Shown here: positions 6,338 to 15,050 of the stretch, piece after piece
Position numbering within the stretch: position 1 is the stretch's first letter
Layout: each line of letters starts with the position of its first letter
Source: an uncultured Clostridium sp.
Lineage (GTDB): Bacteria > Bacillota > Clostridia > TANB77 > CAG-508
Direction of reading: 5' to 3'
Length of the DNA stretch: 22,347 nucleotides
NCBI GenBank assembly: GCA_900557045.1
Contig: USQY01000025.1
Span: forward strand, 1-22,347
Notes under the pieces: model-generated
Told to the model about the DNA's origin: nothing
The model's input: the letters and a program-made list of their open reading frames with translations, nothing else
The model's database searches: none
Made by a program: the position numbers and the translations under genes

Positions 6338-6685
6338 TTATCCAACAATTTTACTACCAAGTTTTCTACCTGCTAACAAATGATAATGTAAATGCATTAC
6401 TTCTTGACCTGCATCTTTTCCACAATTAACTATAACTCTAAATCCCTCTTGTTCTATACTTAATTGATGTGCTAATTTATTTATTACTTTTTGAATTTTT
6501 CCTACTAATTCATAATCTTCGTCTTCTAATTCTAATAAGGATTTTACATGTTTTTTAGGTATAACTAATATATGAATTGGTGCAGCTGGATTTATATCTT
6601 TAAATGCTAATATATCTTCATCTTCATATACTTTTTCTGAAGGAATTTCACCTTTTATTATTTTACAAAAAATACAATCTTCCAT
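6338..6685 (-). CDS. HIT-family nucleotide hydrolase (HinT-like)
   Basis: The 115-residue protein is full length for the Hint branch of the histidine-triad family, which hydrolyses nucleoside phosphoramidates and aminoacyl-adenylates such as those made by tRNA synthetases. The N-terminal CIFCKIIKGEIPSEKVYED is characteristic. The triad H98-L-H100-Y-H102-L-L sits in VMHLHYHLLAG. C4, C7 and H46 are candidate zinc ligands. Lying 80 bases after alaS on the same strand, it could remove adenylate by-products; that link is only suggestive. A small hairpin at about 6698-6718 precedes its ribosome binding site. Confidence 0.93.
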   Translation of the reverse strand: MEDCIFCKIIKGEIPSEKVYEDEDILAFKDINPAAPIHILVIPKKHVKSLLELEDEDYELVGKIQKVINKLAHQLSIEQEGFRVIVNCGKDAGQEVMHLHYHLLAGRKLGSKIVG

Positions 6686-6765
6686 TTTTTCACCTGAAAT
6701 GCTTTTGATTTAGCATTCTTCCTTTCTTTTTTCTTTGGATTTTTAAATTTCAAAAAATATATTAT

Positions 6766-8535
6766 CTAGCTTAAAATTGCTTTTATTCTTCTAACTCCAG
6801 CAGAACTAGATTCTTCTTTCTTAATTTTAAATGTACCCAATTCTGATGTATTTGATACATGAGGCCCACCACATATTTCAAGTGATACATCTCCAATTTT
6901 ATATACTGTAACTATATCTGGATATCTTTCTATAAATTGACATTCAGCTCCCATTTTTACTGCTTCTTCTTTTGGCATTTCTAATCTTTCTACTGGAATT
7001 GCCATTTTGATATACTCATTAACTAAATCCTCTGTTTGTTTCTTTTGCTCATCTGTCATTTTTTCGTCTTGAGTAAAATCAAATCTCATTCTTTCAGCTG
7101 TAATATTACTTCCTCTTTGATGTACATGTTCACCTAAAACTTTTTTTAATGCTGCATTTAAAAGATGTGTTGCTGTATGATATTTTGTTTCAATTTCACC
7201 TGTTGAAGCTAAACCACCTTTAAATTTTTGTTCTGAACCTGCTCTTGATTTTGCTTGATGTTCTTCAAATTTTGCTTTAAATCCTTCCATGTCAACAGTT
7301 AAACCTTGCTCTTTAGCTAATTCTTCTGTTAATTCAATTGGGAAACCATAAGTATCATATAATTTAAATGCTGTGTCTTTATCAATTGAATTTGTCTGAA
7401 TATTTTTTGTTATTTTTTCAAATTCTCTCAAACCTTTTTCAAGTGTTCTATTAAATTTTGTTTTTTCATTTTTTAATGCATCTAAAATAAATTCTTTATT
7501 TCTTTCTAACTCTTTGTAATATGTTTTATATTCATCTATTACTAATTTAGCTAGTTCTTGTTCCCAATCAGAATCTATTGCTATATCAATTTGTTTTGCA
7601 TATCTAATTGTTCTTCTTATTAATCTCCTTAAAATGTAACCTTGATCTTTATTTGATGGCATTATTTTTGCATCATCACCTAAAATTATAACAACAGCTC
7701 TAATATGGTCTGCAATAATTCTCATGAATTTAGTATATTTTTCATCATCATATTTTTTTCCAGACACTTCTTCTATTTTTGCTATTATATCTTTCCAAAT
7801 TGATGATTTATAATTATCTGTTTGTCCTTCTAAAATAGCTGTAACTCTTTCAACACCCATACCTGTGTCAACATTTTTATTTTTTAATGGTGTAAAAGTT
7901 CCATCTGGATTATGCATATATTGCATAAAAACATTATTCCAAATTTCTACCCAGTTTTCATTTTCTGTATCAAAATTTGCAGGAATTTCTTCATCACTTC
8001 TCCAATAAAAAATTTCAGTATCTGGTCCACAAGGTCCTGTTAATTCCATATTTGGCCACCAGTTATCATCTTCACCTAAAAAGGCAATTCTTTCTTCTGG
8101 AATTCCTTGTGCCATCCATAATTTAGCTGATTCTATATCTGCTGGAACAATGTCATTTCCTTTAAATACTGTTACAGCTAATCTTTCTACTGGTATATTC
8201 AAATGTTTTGTTAATAATTCAAAACTCCATTCAATAGATTCTTTTTTGAAATAATCTCCTAAAGACCAGTTTCCAAGCATTTCAAAGAAAGTATGATGTG
8301 TTTTATCACCAACTTCATCTAAGTCATTTGTTCTAAAACATTTTTGAACATCTGTTAAACGTGTACCTTCTGGATGTGGCTCACCTTTTAAATATGGCAC
8401 CAATGGTTGCATTCCAGCTGTATTAAATAATACTGTTGGATCATTTTCTGGTATTACTGGTGCACTTGGAATTATTTTATGTCTTTTACTTTCAAAAAAT
8501 TTTAAATATGTATCTTTTAAATTTAAATTTTCCAT
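6766..8535 (-). CDS. alaS: Compact alanyl-tRNA synthetase lacking the C-Ala domain
   Basis: The 589-residue enzyme charges tRNA-Ala. The N-terminal catalytic core is recognisable from FNTAGMQPLVPYLKG, THHTFFEMLGNWSLGDYF (motif 2), TGPCGPDTEIFYW and VDTGMGVERV. The editing domain is kept, with zinc ligands in HTATH (452-456) and CGGPH (554-558). The protein ends right after SAGVRRIKAILS, so the roughly 250-residue coiled-coil and C-Ala region of ordinary bacterial AlaRS (about 875 residues) is absent. TAA follows directly, with no sign of a broken continuation. The start at 8535 has AAGGAGATATA before it and replaces an upstream in-frame ATG at 8559 that lacks a site. It lies 75 bases downstream of mtaB, with no T-box visible between. 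Confidence 0.93.
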   Translation of the reverse strand: MENLNLKDTYLKFFESKRHKIIPSAPVIPENDPTVLFNTAGMQPLVPYLKGEPHPEGTRLTDVQKCFRTNDLDEVGDKTHHTFFEMLGNWSLGDYFKKESIEWSFELLTKHLNIPVERLAVTVFKGNDIVPADIESAKLWMAQGIPEERIAFLGEDDNWWPNMELTGPCGPDTEIFYWRSDEEIPANFDTENENWVEIWNNVFMQYMHNPDGTFTPLKNKNVDTGMGVERVTAILEGQTDNYKSSIWKDIIAKIEEVSGKKYDDEKYTKFMRIIADHIRAVVIILGDDAKIMPSNKDQGYILRRLIRRTIRYAKQIDIAIDSDWEQELAKLVIDEYKTYYKELERNKEFILDALKNEKTKFNRTLEKGLREFEKITKNIQTNSIDKDTAFKLYDTYGFPIELTEELAKEQGLTVDMEGFKAKFEEHQAKSRAGSEQKFKGGLASTGEIETKYHTATHLLNAALKKVLGEHVHQRGSNITAERMRFDFTQDEKMTDEQKKQTEDLVNEYIKMAIPVERLEMPKEEAVKMGAECQFIERYPDIVTVYKIGDVSLEICGGPHVSNTSELGTFKIKKEESSSAGVRRIKAILS

Positions 8536-8610
8536 TATATCTCCTTCTTTTTCGTACAAAATCTTACAAAATTATATTACAAAATTATAATTTTTGCAAC
8601 CCACGTTTTT

Positions 8611-9973
8611 TTAAATTCTTGAGTTTAAGCAATTCTCGCCAACCCCAGTAACAATCACATCAACCAGCTCATTTTCCAAACCTTCTCCTTTAGCTAAAAC
8701 CATAATATAATTTTTAGTATGTCCTTTATAAAACTCCCCATCTTTTTCTTCAAACAAAACTTCTACCTTTTTTCCAACATATTCAGAATTATATTTTTTC
8801 TCATTCATATCTGATAATTCAATAAGTTTTCTACTTCTTTGTTCTTTTATAGAACCATCAATTTGATTTGGCATTACTGCTGCTTTAGTTCCTTTTCTCT
8901 GAGAATATTTAAATACATGCATTTTATAGAATGATATTTTTCTTAAAAATTCATATGTTTGTTCAAATTCCGCTTCTGTTTCCCCAGGAAAACCTACTAT
9001 TATATCTGTTGTTAATGAAGCATTCGGAAATTTATTTCTTAATAAATTAGTAACTATTTCAAAATCGCCTGTTGTATATCTTCTATTCATTCTCTTTAAA
9101 GTTTCATCACATCCACTTTGTAAAGACAAATGAAAATGATCACATATTTTATCTAATTTTGATAATCTATTTACAAATTCCTCAGTTACTATTGTAGGTT
9201 CTATTGAACCTAATCTAATTCTATGTAGTCCTTCTATTTTATTTAGATTTTCTAATAAATCTATCAACCCTATATCTTCTTTAAAATCTTTTCCATATGA
9301 TGCAATATGAATTCCAGTAATTACAACTTCTTTAATGCCTTTTTCCACAATTTGTTCAACTTCGTTTATAACATTTTCCATTTTTCTACTTCTAACTCTT
9401 CCTCTGGCATATGGAATTATACAATATGAACAAAATCTATCACAACCATCTTGAATTTTTACTACAGCTCTTGTTTTTTCTGTGTATGTAGTAGTTCCAA
9501 ATTCAACATAATCTTTTTGTTGCATTACATCTGTTATTATTGTATTACATAAGTTTTTATTTTCATCTATACAATCATTATTGCAATTTAATTTGCTAGA
9601 ATTATTTATAATATAATTTTCAATAATATCTACAATATCTTTTTTTTCATTATTACCTATTATTAAATCAATCTCTTCGATTTTTTCTAGTTCTGCCTTT
9701 CCTACTTGTGCATAACAACCACAAGCTACAACTATTGAATTAGAATTGTTTTCTTTAACTCTTCTTAACATTTGTCTTGATTTTCTATCTGCTATATTTG
9801 TTACAGTACAAGTATTTACAATATAAACATCTGCAGTATTATTAAAATCTACAACATCATATCCTTTTTGAATAAATTCTTGTGCCATAGCATTAGTTTC
9901 ATATTGATTTACTTTGCAACCGTAATGAAACAAAAGCAACCCTTTTTTTATCTGCATTTTTTTCTAAACTCAT
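8611..9973 (-). CDS. mtaB: tRNA t6A37 methylthiotransferase MtaB, apparent 5' frameshift
   Basis: MtaB is a radical-SAM enzyme that adds a methylthio group to t6A at position 37 of ANN-decoding tRNAs. Seen in order are the N-terminal MTTase domain (GCKVNQYETNAM, NTCTVTN, CGCYAQ), the radical-SAM motif CDRFCSYC followed by IIPYARGRVRSR, and a C-terminal TRAM-like region, about 450 residues in all. The continuous ORF starts at 9957 with MQIKKGLLLFHYGCKV and no ribosome binding site. In another frame an ATG at 9971-9973, preceded by AAAGGTAG, gives MSLEKNADKKRVAFVSL, which is the expected MtaB N-terminus. One extra base near 9922 (TTACGGTTGC for expected TTAGGTTGC) joins the two. The gene is therefore either frameshifted in the cell or carries an assembly error; otherwise it is intact. 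Confidence 0.88.
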
Positions 9974-10068
9974 ATTATTACTACCTTTCAGTGATTTTTA
10001 TTTTTTCAATTTTATCTTAACAAATTTAAAATAGCCTTCTATAACTTCTATAATTAGCAAAATGTTAT

Positions 10069-10090
10069 ACCTGCTTATTCATAAGCAGGT
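10069..10090 (-). terminator. Hairpin overlapping the capA stop codon
   Basis: A perfect 9-bp stem with a TGAA tetraloop (minus strand) covers the last codons of capA. It is followed by ATAACATTTTGC, only a weak U-tract. It may be a weak terminator or an mRNA-end structure separating capA from mtaB. Confidence 0.45.
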
Positions 10091-11349
10091 ACAACATTCA
10101 TACTTTCATCCATTTTTTGAACTACCTTTTTATAAGTTTCATAAACACTTTTATAATTAGATAAATATTTACCTATATTTTCATTACTAAATGGTACTAC
10201 CTTAAAATTGTTCCAACTTTTTGCATTGTATGAAGTAAAAATTAATTCATTTTGTACATTTCCAATTGATATTTTAACATCATCACCTTTAACTGTTTTT
10301 GTTATTGTTAAAGAACTCATTAATCCAACCATTTTATTATAATTTTGATTTTGTAATTGTGCTGACACAAAGTTTCCTAATGAATAAAATACTAAAGTAT
10401 CATCAATCCAAGTTACAGGTTGTATAACGTGTGGATGTGTTCCAATTACAATATCAACATCATTTTCTGCTAAAAATTTTGCTGAATCAATTTGATATTC
10501 AGTTGGATTATGTGTATATTCAACACCCCAGTGCATTGCAACTATTAAAACATCTACTTGACTTCTTACCTTTTCTATATTTTTTTTTACTTGCTCTTTA
10601 TATGCTTGATAATTTTTATCTCTTTTTGGATCATTTATATTTAAATCTGTAGGCCATACATTTACTAAATAATCTTTTCCTGATGGAACAGGCATTCCAT
10701 TTGTTCCATATGTATAGTTTAGCATAGCATAAGTAATTCCATTTTTTTCTCTAATTTCTATTTTTTCTTGTTCTTCTTTTGAAGAATAACTTCCTACTGC
10801 TAAAGCTTCTTTACTGTGTTCATTCCAATATTTTCTGGAATTTAAAACAGCTTTTTCTCCTCTATCCATTGTGTGATTTGTAGCTAAACTTACTAAATTA
10901 AATCCAGCATCAAGCATTGCATCTCCTGCTTCTTGTGGAGAATTAAATGTTGGGTAATCTGATACTTCCATTTCACTACCGCCTAATATGGTTTCTTGGT
11001 TATAATATGCTAGGTCATATCCTTGAACTTTTTCTTTTATATATTCAATTATAGGTTTGAAGTTATATTCACCATTGCCTAATCTTTTTGCATCTTTATA
11101 CACACTACTATGTATTAAATTATCTCCAACCATTATTAATGACATACTGGTTGTTGTTTCTTCTTGTGATGCATTTGTTTGAATTTCTGTTTTGGTCTGA
11201 TTTGTGTTGTTTTTAGTAAATGCTGTTTTTATTTTTTCTTTGTTGTTATTGAATATGCATATTGCTGTTATAATTATAATAATTAGCATTATTAGTTTCC
11301 ATAATTGTATTTGTATTCTATTTTTCTTTTTTCTTTTTTGTTGTTTCAT
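10075..11349 (-). CDS. capA: CapA-family metallophosphatase-like protein
   Basis: The 424-residue protein has a basic N-terminus and one membrane segment (about residues 15-33), then an Asn/Thr/Gln-rich linker and a CapA/PgsA domain from about residue 68. The calcineurin-like motifs are present: VGDNLIH, SLATNHTMDRG, AMHWGVEY and GTHPHVIQP. In Bacillus, CapA/PgsA takes part in poly-gamma-glutamate capsule synthesis, but no capB, capC or pgs partner is nearby. Many Clostridia carry lone capA homologues of unknown role, so I call the family and not the pathway. The start is set by ACAGGAGGAAACAAAAA. A good promoter lies at 11393-11421. Confidence 0.85.
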   Translation of the reverse strand: MKQQKRKKKNRIQIQLWKLIMLIIIIITAICIFNNNKEKIKTAFTKNNTNQTKTEIQTNASQEETTTSMSLIMVGDNLIHSSVYKDAKRLGNGEYNFKPIIEYIKEKVQGYDLAYYNQETILGGSEMEVSDYPTFNSPQEAGDAMLDAGFNLVSLATNHTMDRGEKAVLNSRKYWNEHSKEALAVGSYSSKEEQEKIEIREKNGITYAMLNYTYGTNGMPVPSGKDYLVNVWPTDLNINDPKRDKNYQAYKEQVKKNIEKVRSQVDVLIVAMHWGVEYTHNPTEYQIDSAKFLAENDVDIVIGTHPHVIQPVTWIDDTLVFYSLGNFVSAQLQNQNYNKMVGLMSSLTITKTVKGDDVKISIGNVQNELIFTSYNAKSWNNFKVVPFSNENIGKYLSNYKSVYETYKKVVQKMDESMNVVPAYE

Positions 11350-11392
11350 TTTTTGTTTCCTCCTGTGTTTTGAAAATTAATAACTTGAGTTT

Positions 11393-11421
11393 ATTATATC
11401 AATTTTAATAAAATTTTTCAA
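11393..11421 (-). promoter_or_regulatory. Promoter of capA
   Basis: TTGAAA (11416-11421), a 17-base spacer and TATAAT (11393-11398) on the minus strand, about 45 bases ahead of the start codon. Confidence 0.65.
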
Positions 11422-11466
11422 TTGATTTTGTGATTATGTTCTTTTTTTTTGAAGCAAATGCAAAGT

Positions 11467-11953
11467 TTATGTATCTAATTCATAATAATACAAAATATTA
11501 GCATCACTATCAAACACTGCTATAGAATAATTATACGAATATCTTCCGTTATACATATCATTTTCATTGTACTTATCTGTAGCTTCAATATTTCTATCTA
11601 GATAAAACCAATAACCATTTTCAATTTCTGGTATTTTTAATTCTTTGTCAAATGTTCCTGTAGCATCTATTAGTATTTCAGGTAACGGAAGTTCTCTCCA
11701 ATGTTCATTTCTCATGATACTAATTTTTACCTTTTCTGATTGTTCTTGTGTAAAGTACATTTTCGAAAGAAACTCTCCATCTCCATGAAATCCACCGGTG
11801 TGTGTCTTTTTTTTGTAATTTAGCTGATAGTGGTATTTTTATTTCAATTTTAGAAGCAATCTCTATATGCCATCCATATTTAATATCAATTATCACATAT
11901 ATAACAAAAGCAATCAAAAAAAATATACTACCTATTATAATGATTTTTTTCAA
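11467..11953 (-). pseudogene. Small membrane-anchored HGDG protein split by a frameshift
   Basis: Two overlapping ORFs (11720-11953 and 11467-11760) read as one protein of about 160 residues. The first gives an N-terminal membrane segment (KKIIIIGSIFFLIAFVIYV) and LQKKDTH. The second frame continues as THTGGFHGDGEFLSKMYF and then a soluble domain ending in YYYELDT. The switch falls at a run of eight A's (11807-11814). I recall similar small hypothetical Firmicute proteins with a THGGFHGDGE motif but know no function. It starts with TTG directly after the stop codon of the upstream gene, with GAGGTGA inside that gene's last codons, so the two are translationally coupled. It could be an immunity partner of that gene. 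Sequencing error, real mutation or slippage at the A-run would all explain the break. Confidence 0.6.
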
Positions 11954-13000
11954 TTAATTCACCTCATATTCATTTATGTCAAACTCTACACATACAAAAT
12001 ATTCTTTTATAACACCAAATTTTACTGAAAAATATGCCAAATTATATATAAAACTTGAAAACATACTTTTAGGTACTGAATTTGCGTCATTTATATAATC
12101 TGTTATTTCTTTAAAATCAGTATAATCATATTTATCTTTAACCTTTATAGATAAATTCCATTTTTCATCCACTTTTTTTCCTTTTACTTCCATAGAAGCC
12201 CCATGAATAGAGAAGTACAAATCACTATTATCAAATTGAATTCTAGCATCCTCTCCACCATCTACATAAAATTCTTCATTATCTTTTCCATATTTTTCAA
12301 TTAATCTTTTTATTTTCTCTTTGAATTGAGCATCATTTTTTATTTCTTCAACAATTTTTCCCTCCTTAATTACTAAGTTTTCAGGCTCATCTGTTAGTGA
12401 ATGTTCCAATAATTCGGCAGAACTGTCATATCCTACAACATTTCCTCCAATAGCCACTATTTGCCAAAGAGCATATTGCATACCTTTTATTGCGCTAATT
12501 TCAAATGGATTTGTTTTTTTTCTTATTACCAAATTAATTGGACTATACTCCAAGAACAATTTATAACCAACTTTTAAAGTATCTTGTGCATAATTTACTT
12601 GACTTATGTAATTATAAAAAATTTTTTCTTTTCTATATAGTGTATATGCTTGTTTTAACTTTACTTTGTCTGCAGTTTCAAACTCTGAAAATTTTTCTAT
12701 ATTAACTACATTCGCTATATCATTATTTAATTCATTTTTTAATTCTGTATAATCCCCATATTTCAGATTATCAACATATTGATAAGTTAAATACCTATCT
12801 ATCAGCCAAATTTTTTGATTTGAATTAAGATTTTTTACATCAACCTTTTTCATAATACTTTTATATAGATATTGTTCTTTATCTTTTACTTTTTTAGGTA
12901 TTTCTAAATTTAGTAGATTATAAATACTCTTTATACATCCATTTCCAAACATTGTTTTGGCTATTTTCATGTTTCTTTCACATAATAAACATTCTCTCAT
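11954..13000 (-). CDS. Uncharacterised protein with polymorphic-toxin-like C-terminal region
   Basis: The 348-residue protein starts with a CLLCERN CxxC pair and a helical, Lys-rich N-terminal half. It has no signal peptide or clear membrane segment. The C-terminal half (about residues 195-348) holds ELLEHSLTDEP, DLYFSIHGASM, a WNLSIKVKDKYDYTDF segment and a closing NLAYFSVKFGVIKEYFV. These resemble, from memory, C-terminal domains of large secreted or RHS-like toxins in gut bacteria. I cannot confirm this, and no catalytic residues are recognised. The start at 13000 is set by AAAGGAGG; the longer reading from 13036 would begin inside the -10 box. It is coupled to the small membrane-anchored gene behind it. 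Confidence 0.6.
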   Translation of the reverse strand: MRECLLCERNMKIAKTMFGNGCIKSIYNLLNLEIPKKVKDKEQYLYKSIMKKVDVKNLNSNQKIWLIDRYLTYQYVDNLKYGDYTELKNELNNDIANVVNIEKFSEFETADKVKLKQAYTLYRKEKIFYNYISQVNYAQDTLKVGYKLFLEYSPINLVIRKKTNPFEISAIKGMQYALWQIVAIGGNVVGYDSSAELLEHSLTDEPENLVIKEGKIVEEIKNDAQFKEKIKRLIEKYGKDNEEFYVDGGEDARIQFDNSDLYFSIHGASMEVKGKKVDEKWNLSIKVKDKYDYTDFKEITDYINDANSVPKSMFSSFIYNLAYFSVKFGVIKEYFVCVEFDINEYEVN

Positions 13001-13034
13001 GGTATTCCTCCTTTTATTAATTACATTTAAATAC

Positions 13035-13063
13035 ATTATACCATTTTTCTACATTTTTTTCAT
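13035..13063 (-). promoter_or_regulatory. Promoter of the toxin-like gene
   Basis: A perfect TATAAT (minus strand, 13035-13040) lies 34 bases ahead of the start codon. ATGAAA sits 17 bases upstream as a weak -35. Confidence 0.5.
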
Positions 13064-13172
13064 TAAAAAAAGACAATAACAGTGAAAAAATCTTAATTAT
13101 TTTTTACATATAAGGCTTATTCCAAGCTTAGTTTTGAAAATCTAATTTTAAAATCGTTTTTTTGGTGAACAC

Positions 13173-13332
13173 CGAGAGAAAAAATTTGTTACTTTTGAAA
13201 AAATAAATTCCTTCAAACGCGGTGGAGTATGTGCTAGGTTGGATGGACTTGTTACGATAATGGATTGGGTTAAATGTTTTATGGCTTAGGTCGGAACTTT
13301 ATTTTTTCAAAAGTAACAAATTTCTTTCTCCG
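13173..13332. repeat. Long inverted repeat, MITE-like or structured non-coding element
   Basis: Two arms of about 40 bases (13173-13211 and 13293-13332) are inverted copies. They contain a perfect 26-base match (13182-13207 against 13298-13323). The 85-90 bases between are richer in G than the flanks on the plus strand, with many GG pairs and few C's, and show no ORF with a ribosome binding site. It sits in the divergent gap between the minus- and plus-strand blocks. It could be a miniature inverted-repeat element, an intergenic repeat or an RNA. No transposase or clear target duplication is seen. Confidence 0.55.
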
Positions 13333-13492
13333 AGTGGGGTTGGTTAATTATTTTAGAGTAAATTTTTCCAGTGTAGTTGTCTTATATTTTAATTGATTTT
13401 CTTAGTACTGTTAGTGGATTGTTTTGTAAAAGAATAGTTTTAAATTTTAGGAATATATATATATTATATTTATTAAATGGAGGAATTAATGT
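13333..13492. other. Intergenic region upstream of the CAP gene
   Basis: AT-rich sequence follows the inverted repeat. The only clear signal is the ribosome binding site TGGAGGAATTA ahead of the CAP gene. A TATATATATATT stretch at about 13454-13468 could hold a -10 box, but no -35 stands out. Confidence 0.35.
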
Positions 13493-14266
13493 ATGAAAAT
13501 TTTTAAATTAACAAAGAAAAAAGGAATAATTTTAGGTGCTTGTCTCACATTGTGTTTATTAGTATTTGCTTATACTACATCATTTGGAATGCAACACTAT
13601 TATAAATTAGACTTTTCAACTGGATTAGTAACAGCATCAAAATTAAATGTTAGAAGTGGTCCTGGAACTGGTTATTCTATTGTAGCAACTGTAAATAAAA
13701 ATGAATATGTTCGAGTTTTTGCAGGTGTTGGAAGCTGGTATATTGTTCAAGTGGAAGGGGATTATGTTGGTGCAGTTAGTAAAAAATATATTAAGCCTAT
13801 TTATCCTACTGGTTCATCAACAAATTCTGGCAATACAGGAGGTTCTTCATCTGGAACGAGTACATCTACCCCATCTTCTACATTGACTTCAGATGAATTA
13901 GAAGTTTTTAATTTGATAAATCAACAACGTGCAAATAATGGTTTACCTGCTTTAAAAATAGATAGTGAAGTTCAAAGAGTTGCAAGAATAAAGGCTCAAG
14001 ATATGGTTGATAATAACTATTTTTCACATAATTCACCAACATATGGTACTCCTTTTAATATGTTAAAAAGTTTTGGTGTATCTTATAAATCTGCTGGTGA
14101 GAATATTGCTGGAAATTCTAGTAATAGTTCAGCTGTTACTGCTTGGATGAATTCTTCTGGTCATAGGGCTAATATTTTAAATAGTAGTTATAATTATACT
14201 GGAATTGCTGTTGTAAATGGTTCAAAATATGGAAAAATTTATGTTCAAATGTTTATTGGTAAATAA
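13493..14266 (+). CDS. Secreted SH3b plus CAP (SCP/YkwD) domain protein
   Basis: The 257-residue protein has a Lys-rich N-terminus and a hydrophobic segment (about residues 12-32) that is a signal peptide or anchor. An SH3b domain follows (about 42-103, with SKLNVRSGPGTGYSIVATV). A Ser/Thr/Gly linker (104-132) leads to a C-terminal CAP domain (133-257) with FSHNSPTYGTP, SAGENIAGN and SSGHRANIL. SH3b domains commonly bind peptidoglycan. Bacterial CAP/YkwD proteins are common in spore-formers, but their biochemical role is unsettled. It is the first gene of the plus-strand block and is followed by the por promoter, so it is probably a single-gene transcript. No sorting signal is present at the C-terminus, so it is not an obvious sortase substrate. 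Confidence 0.9.
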   Translation: MKIFKLTKKKGIILGACLTLCLLVFAYTTSFGMQHYYKLDFSTGLVTASKLNVRSGPGTGYSIVATVNKNEYVRVFAGVGSWYIVQVEGDYVGAVSKKYIKPIYPTGSSTNSGNTGGSSSGTSTSTPSSTLTSDELEVFNLINQQRANNGLPALKIDSEVQRVARIKAQDMVDNNYFSHNSPTYGTPFNMLKSFGVSYKSAGENIAGNSSNSSAVTAWMNSSGHRANILNSSYNYTGIAVVNGSKYGKIYVQMFIGK

Positions 14267-14288
14267 AATATCATAATTTGTAATTTTC

Positions 14289-14317
14289 TTGACATTCCAC
14301 GTATTTAATCATATACT
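14289..14317 (+). promoter_or_regulatory. Promoter of the porGDAB operon
   Basis: TTGACA (14289-14294), a 17-base spacer and TATACT (14312-14317) lie about 40 bases ahead of the first por gene. Confidence 0.75.
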
Positions 14318-14356
14318 AAATTCATAAAATTGAAACTAAGGAGGTAACAATAAATT

Positions 14357-14938
14357 ATGGATAATTTAATGGAAATTAGATGGCATGGTAGAGGTGGTCA
14401 AGGTGCAAAAACAGCTTCACTTTTACTTGCAGATGCAGCATTTAATACTGGTAAATATATTCAAGGATTTCCTGAATATGGTCCAGAAAGAATGGGAGCT
14501 CCTATAACAGCTTATAACCGTATTAGTACATCACCTATTACTATTCACAGTAATATATATGAACCTGATTATGTTGTTGTTGTAGATGATACTTTGTTAG
14601 ATGCAGTTGATGTTACAGCAGGTTTAAAGGAGTCTGGTGCAATAGTTATTAATACAACAAAAGATGCTGAACATTTAAAATCAAAACTTAACAATTATAA
14701 TGGTAGCGTATATACAATAGACGCTAGAAAGGTTTCAATGGAAGCATTAGGGAAATATTTTCCTAATACACCAATGCTTGCAGCTATTGTAAAAGTTAGT
14801 GGTGTAATGTCTGATGAAGAATTATTAAATGATATGGAAGGTTCTTTTAAACATAAATTTGCTAAAAAGCCTGAAGTTATAGAAGGAAATATGAAAGCTT
14901 TAAAACTTGCTTTAGAACAAGTCAAAAAAGTTTTATAA
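14357..14938 (+). CDS. porG: 2-oxoacid (pyruvate):ferredoxin oxidoreductase, gamma subunit
   Basis: The 193-residue protein opens with the gamma-subunit signature EIRWHGRGGQGAKTAS and continues with FPEYGPERMGAPITAYNRIS. It is full length for the family. The gamma subunit is part of the four-subunit enzyme that oxidises pyruvate with CoA to acetyl-CoA and CO2 and passes electrons to ferredoxin. The start is set by AAGGAGGT at 14338-14345. It is the first gene of a gamma-delta-alpha-beta operon, the order seen for pyruvate synthases of this type. The substrate could also be another 2-oxoacid. Confidence 0.93.
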   Translation: MDNLMEIRWHGRGGQGAKTASLLLADAAFNTGKYIQGFPEYGPERMGAPITAYNRISTSPITIHSNIYEPDYVVVVDDTLLDAVDVTAGLKESGAIVINTTKDAEHLKSKLNNYNGSVYTIDARKVSMEALGKYFPNTPMLAAIVKVSGVMSDEELLNDMEGSFKHKFAKKPEVIEGNMKALKLALEQVKKVL

Positions 14939-15050
14939 ATCACATATAATCACACAATTGAGGATATTGTAAAAAGTTTTCTATTGTGCAAAGTGCATGG
15001 TAGGATTTATTGTAAGCTATGTAATTTACAAAATGAAAGGAGAATAAAAT

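Noticed and set aside
6698..6718. Small hairpin ahead of the HIT gene as a terminator of alaS
   Set aside because: Six base pairs with no U-tract after it, and the HIT gene's ribosome binding site follows at once.
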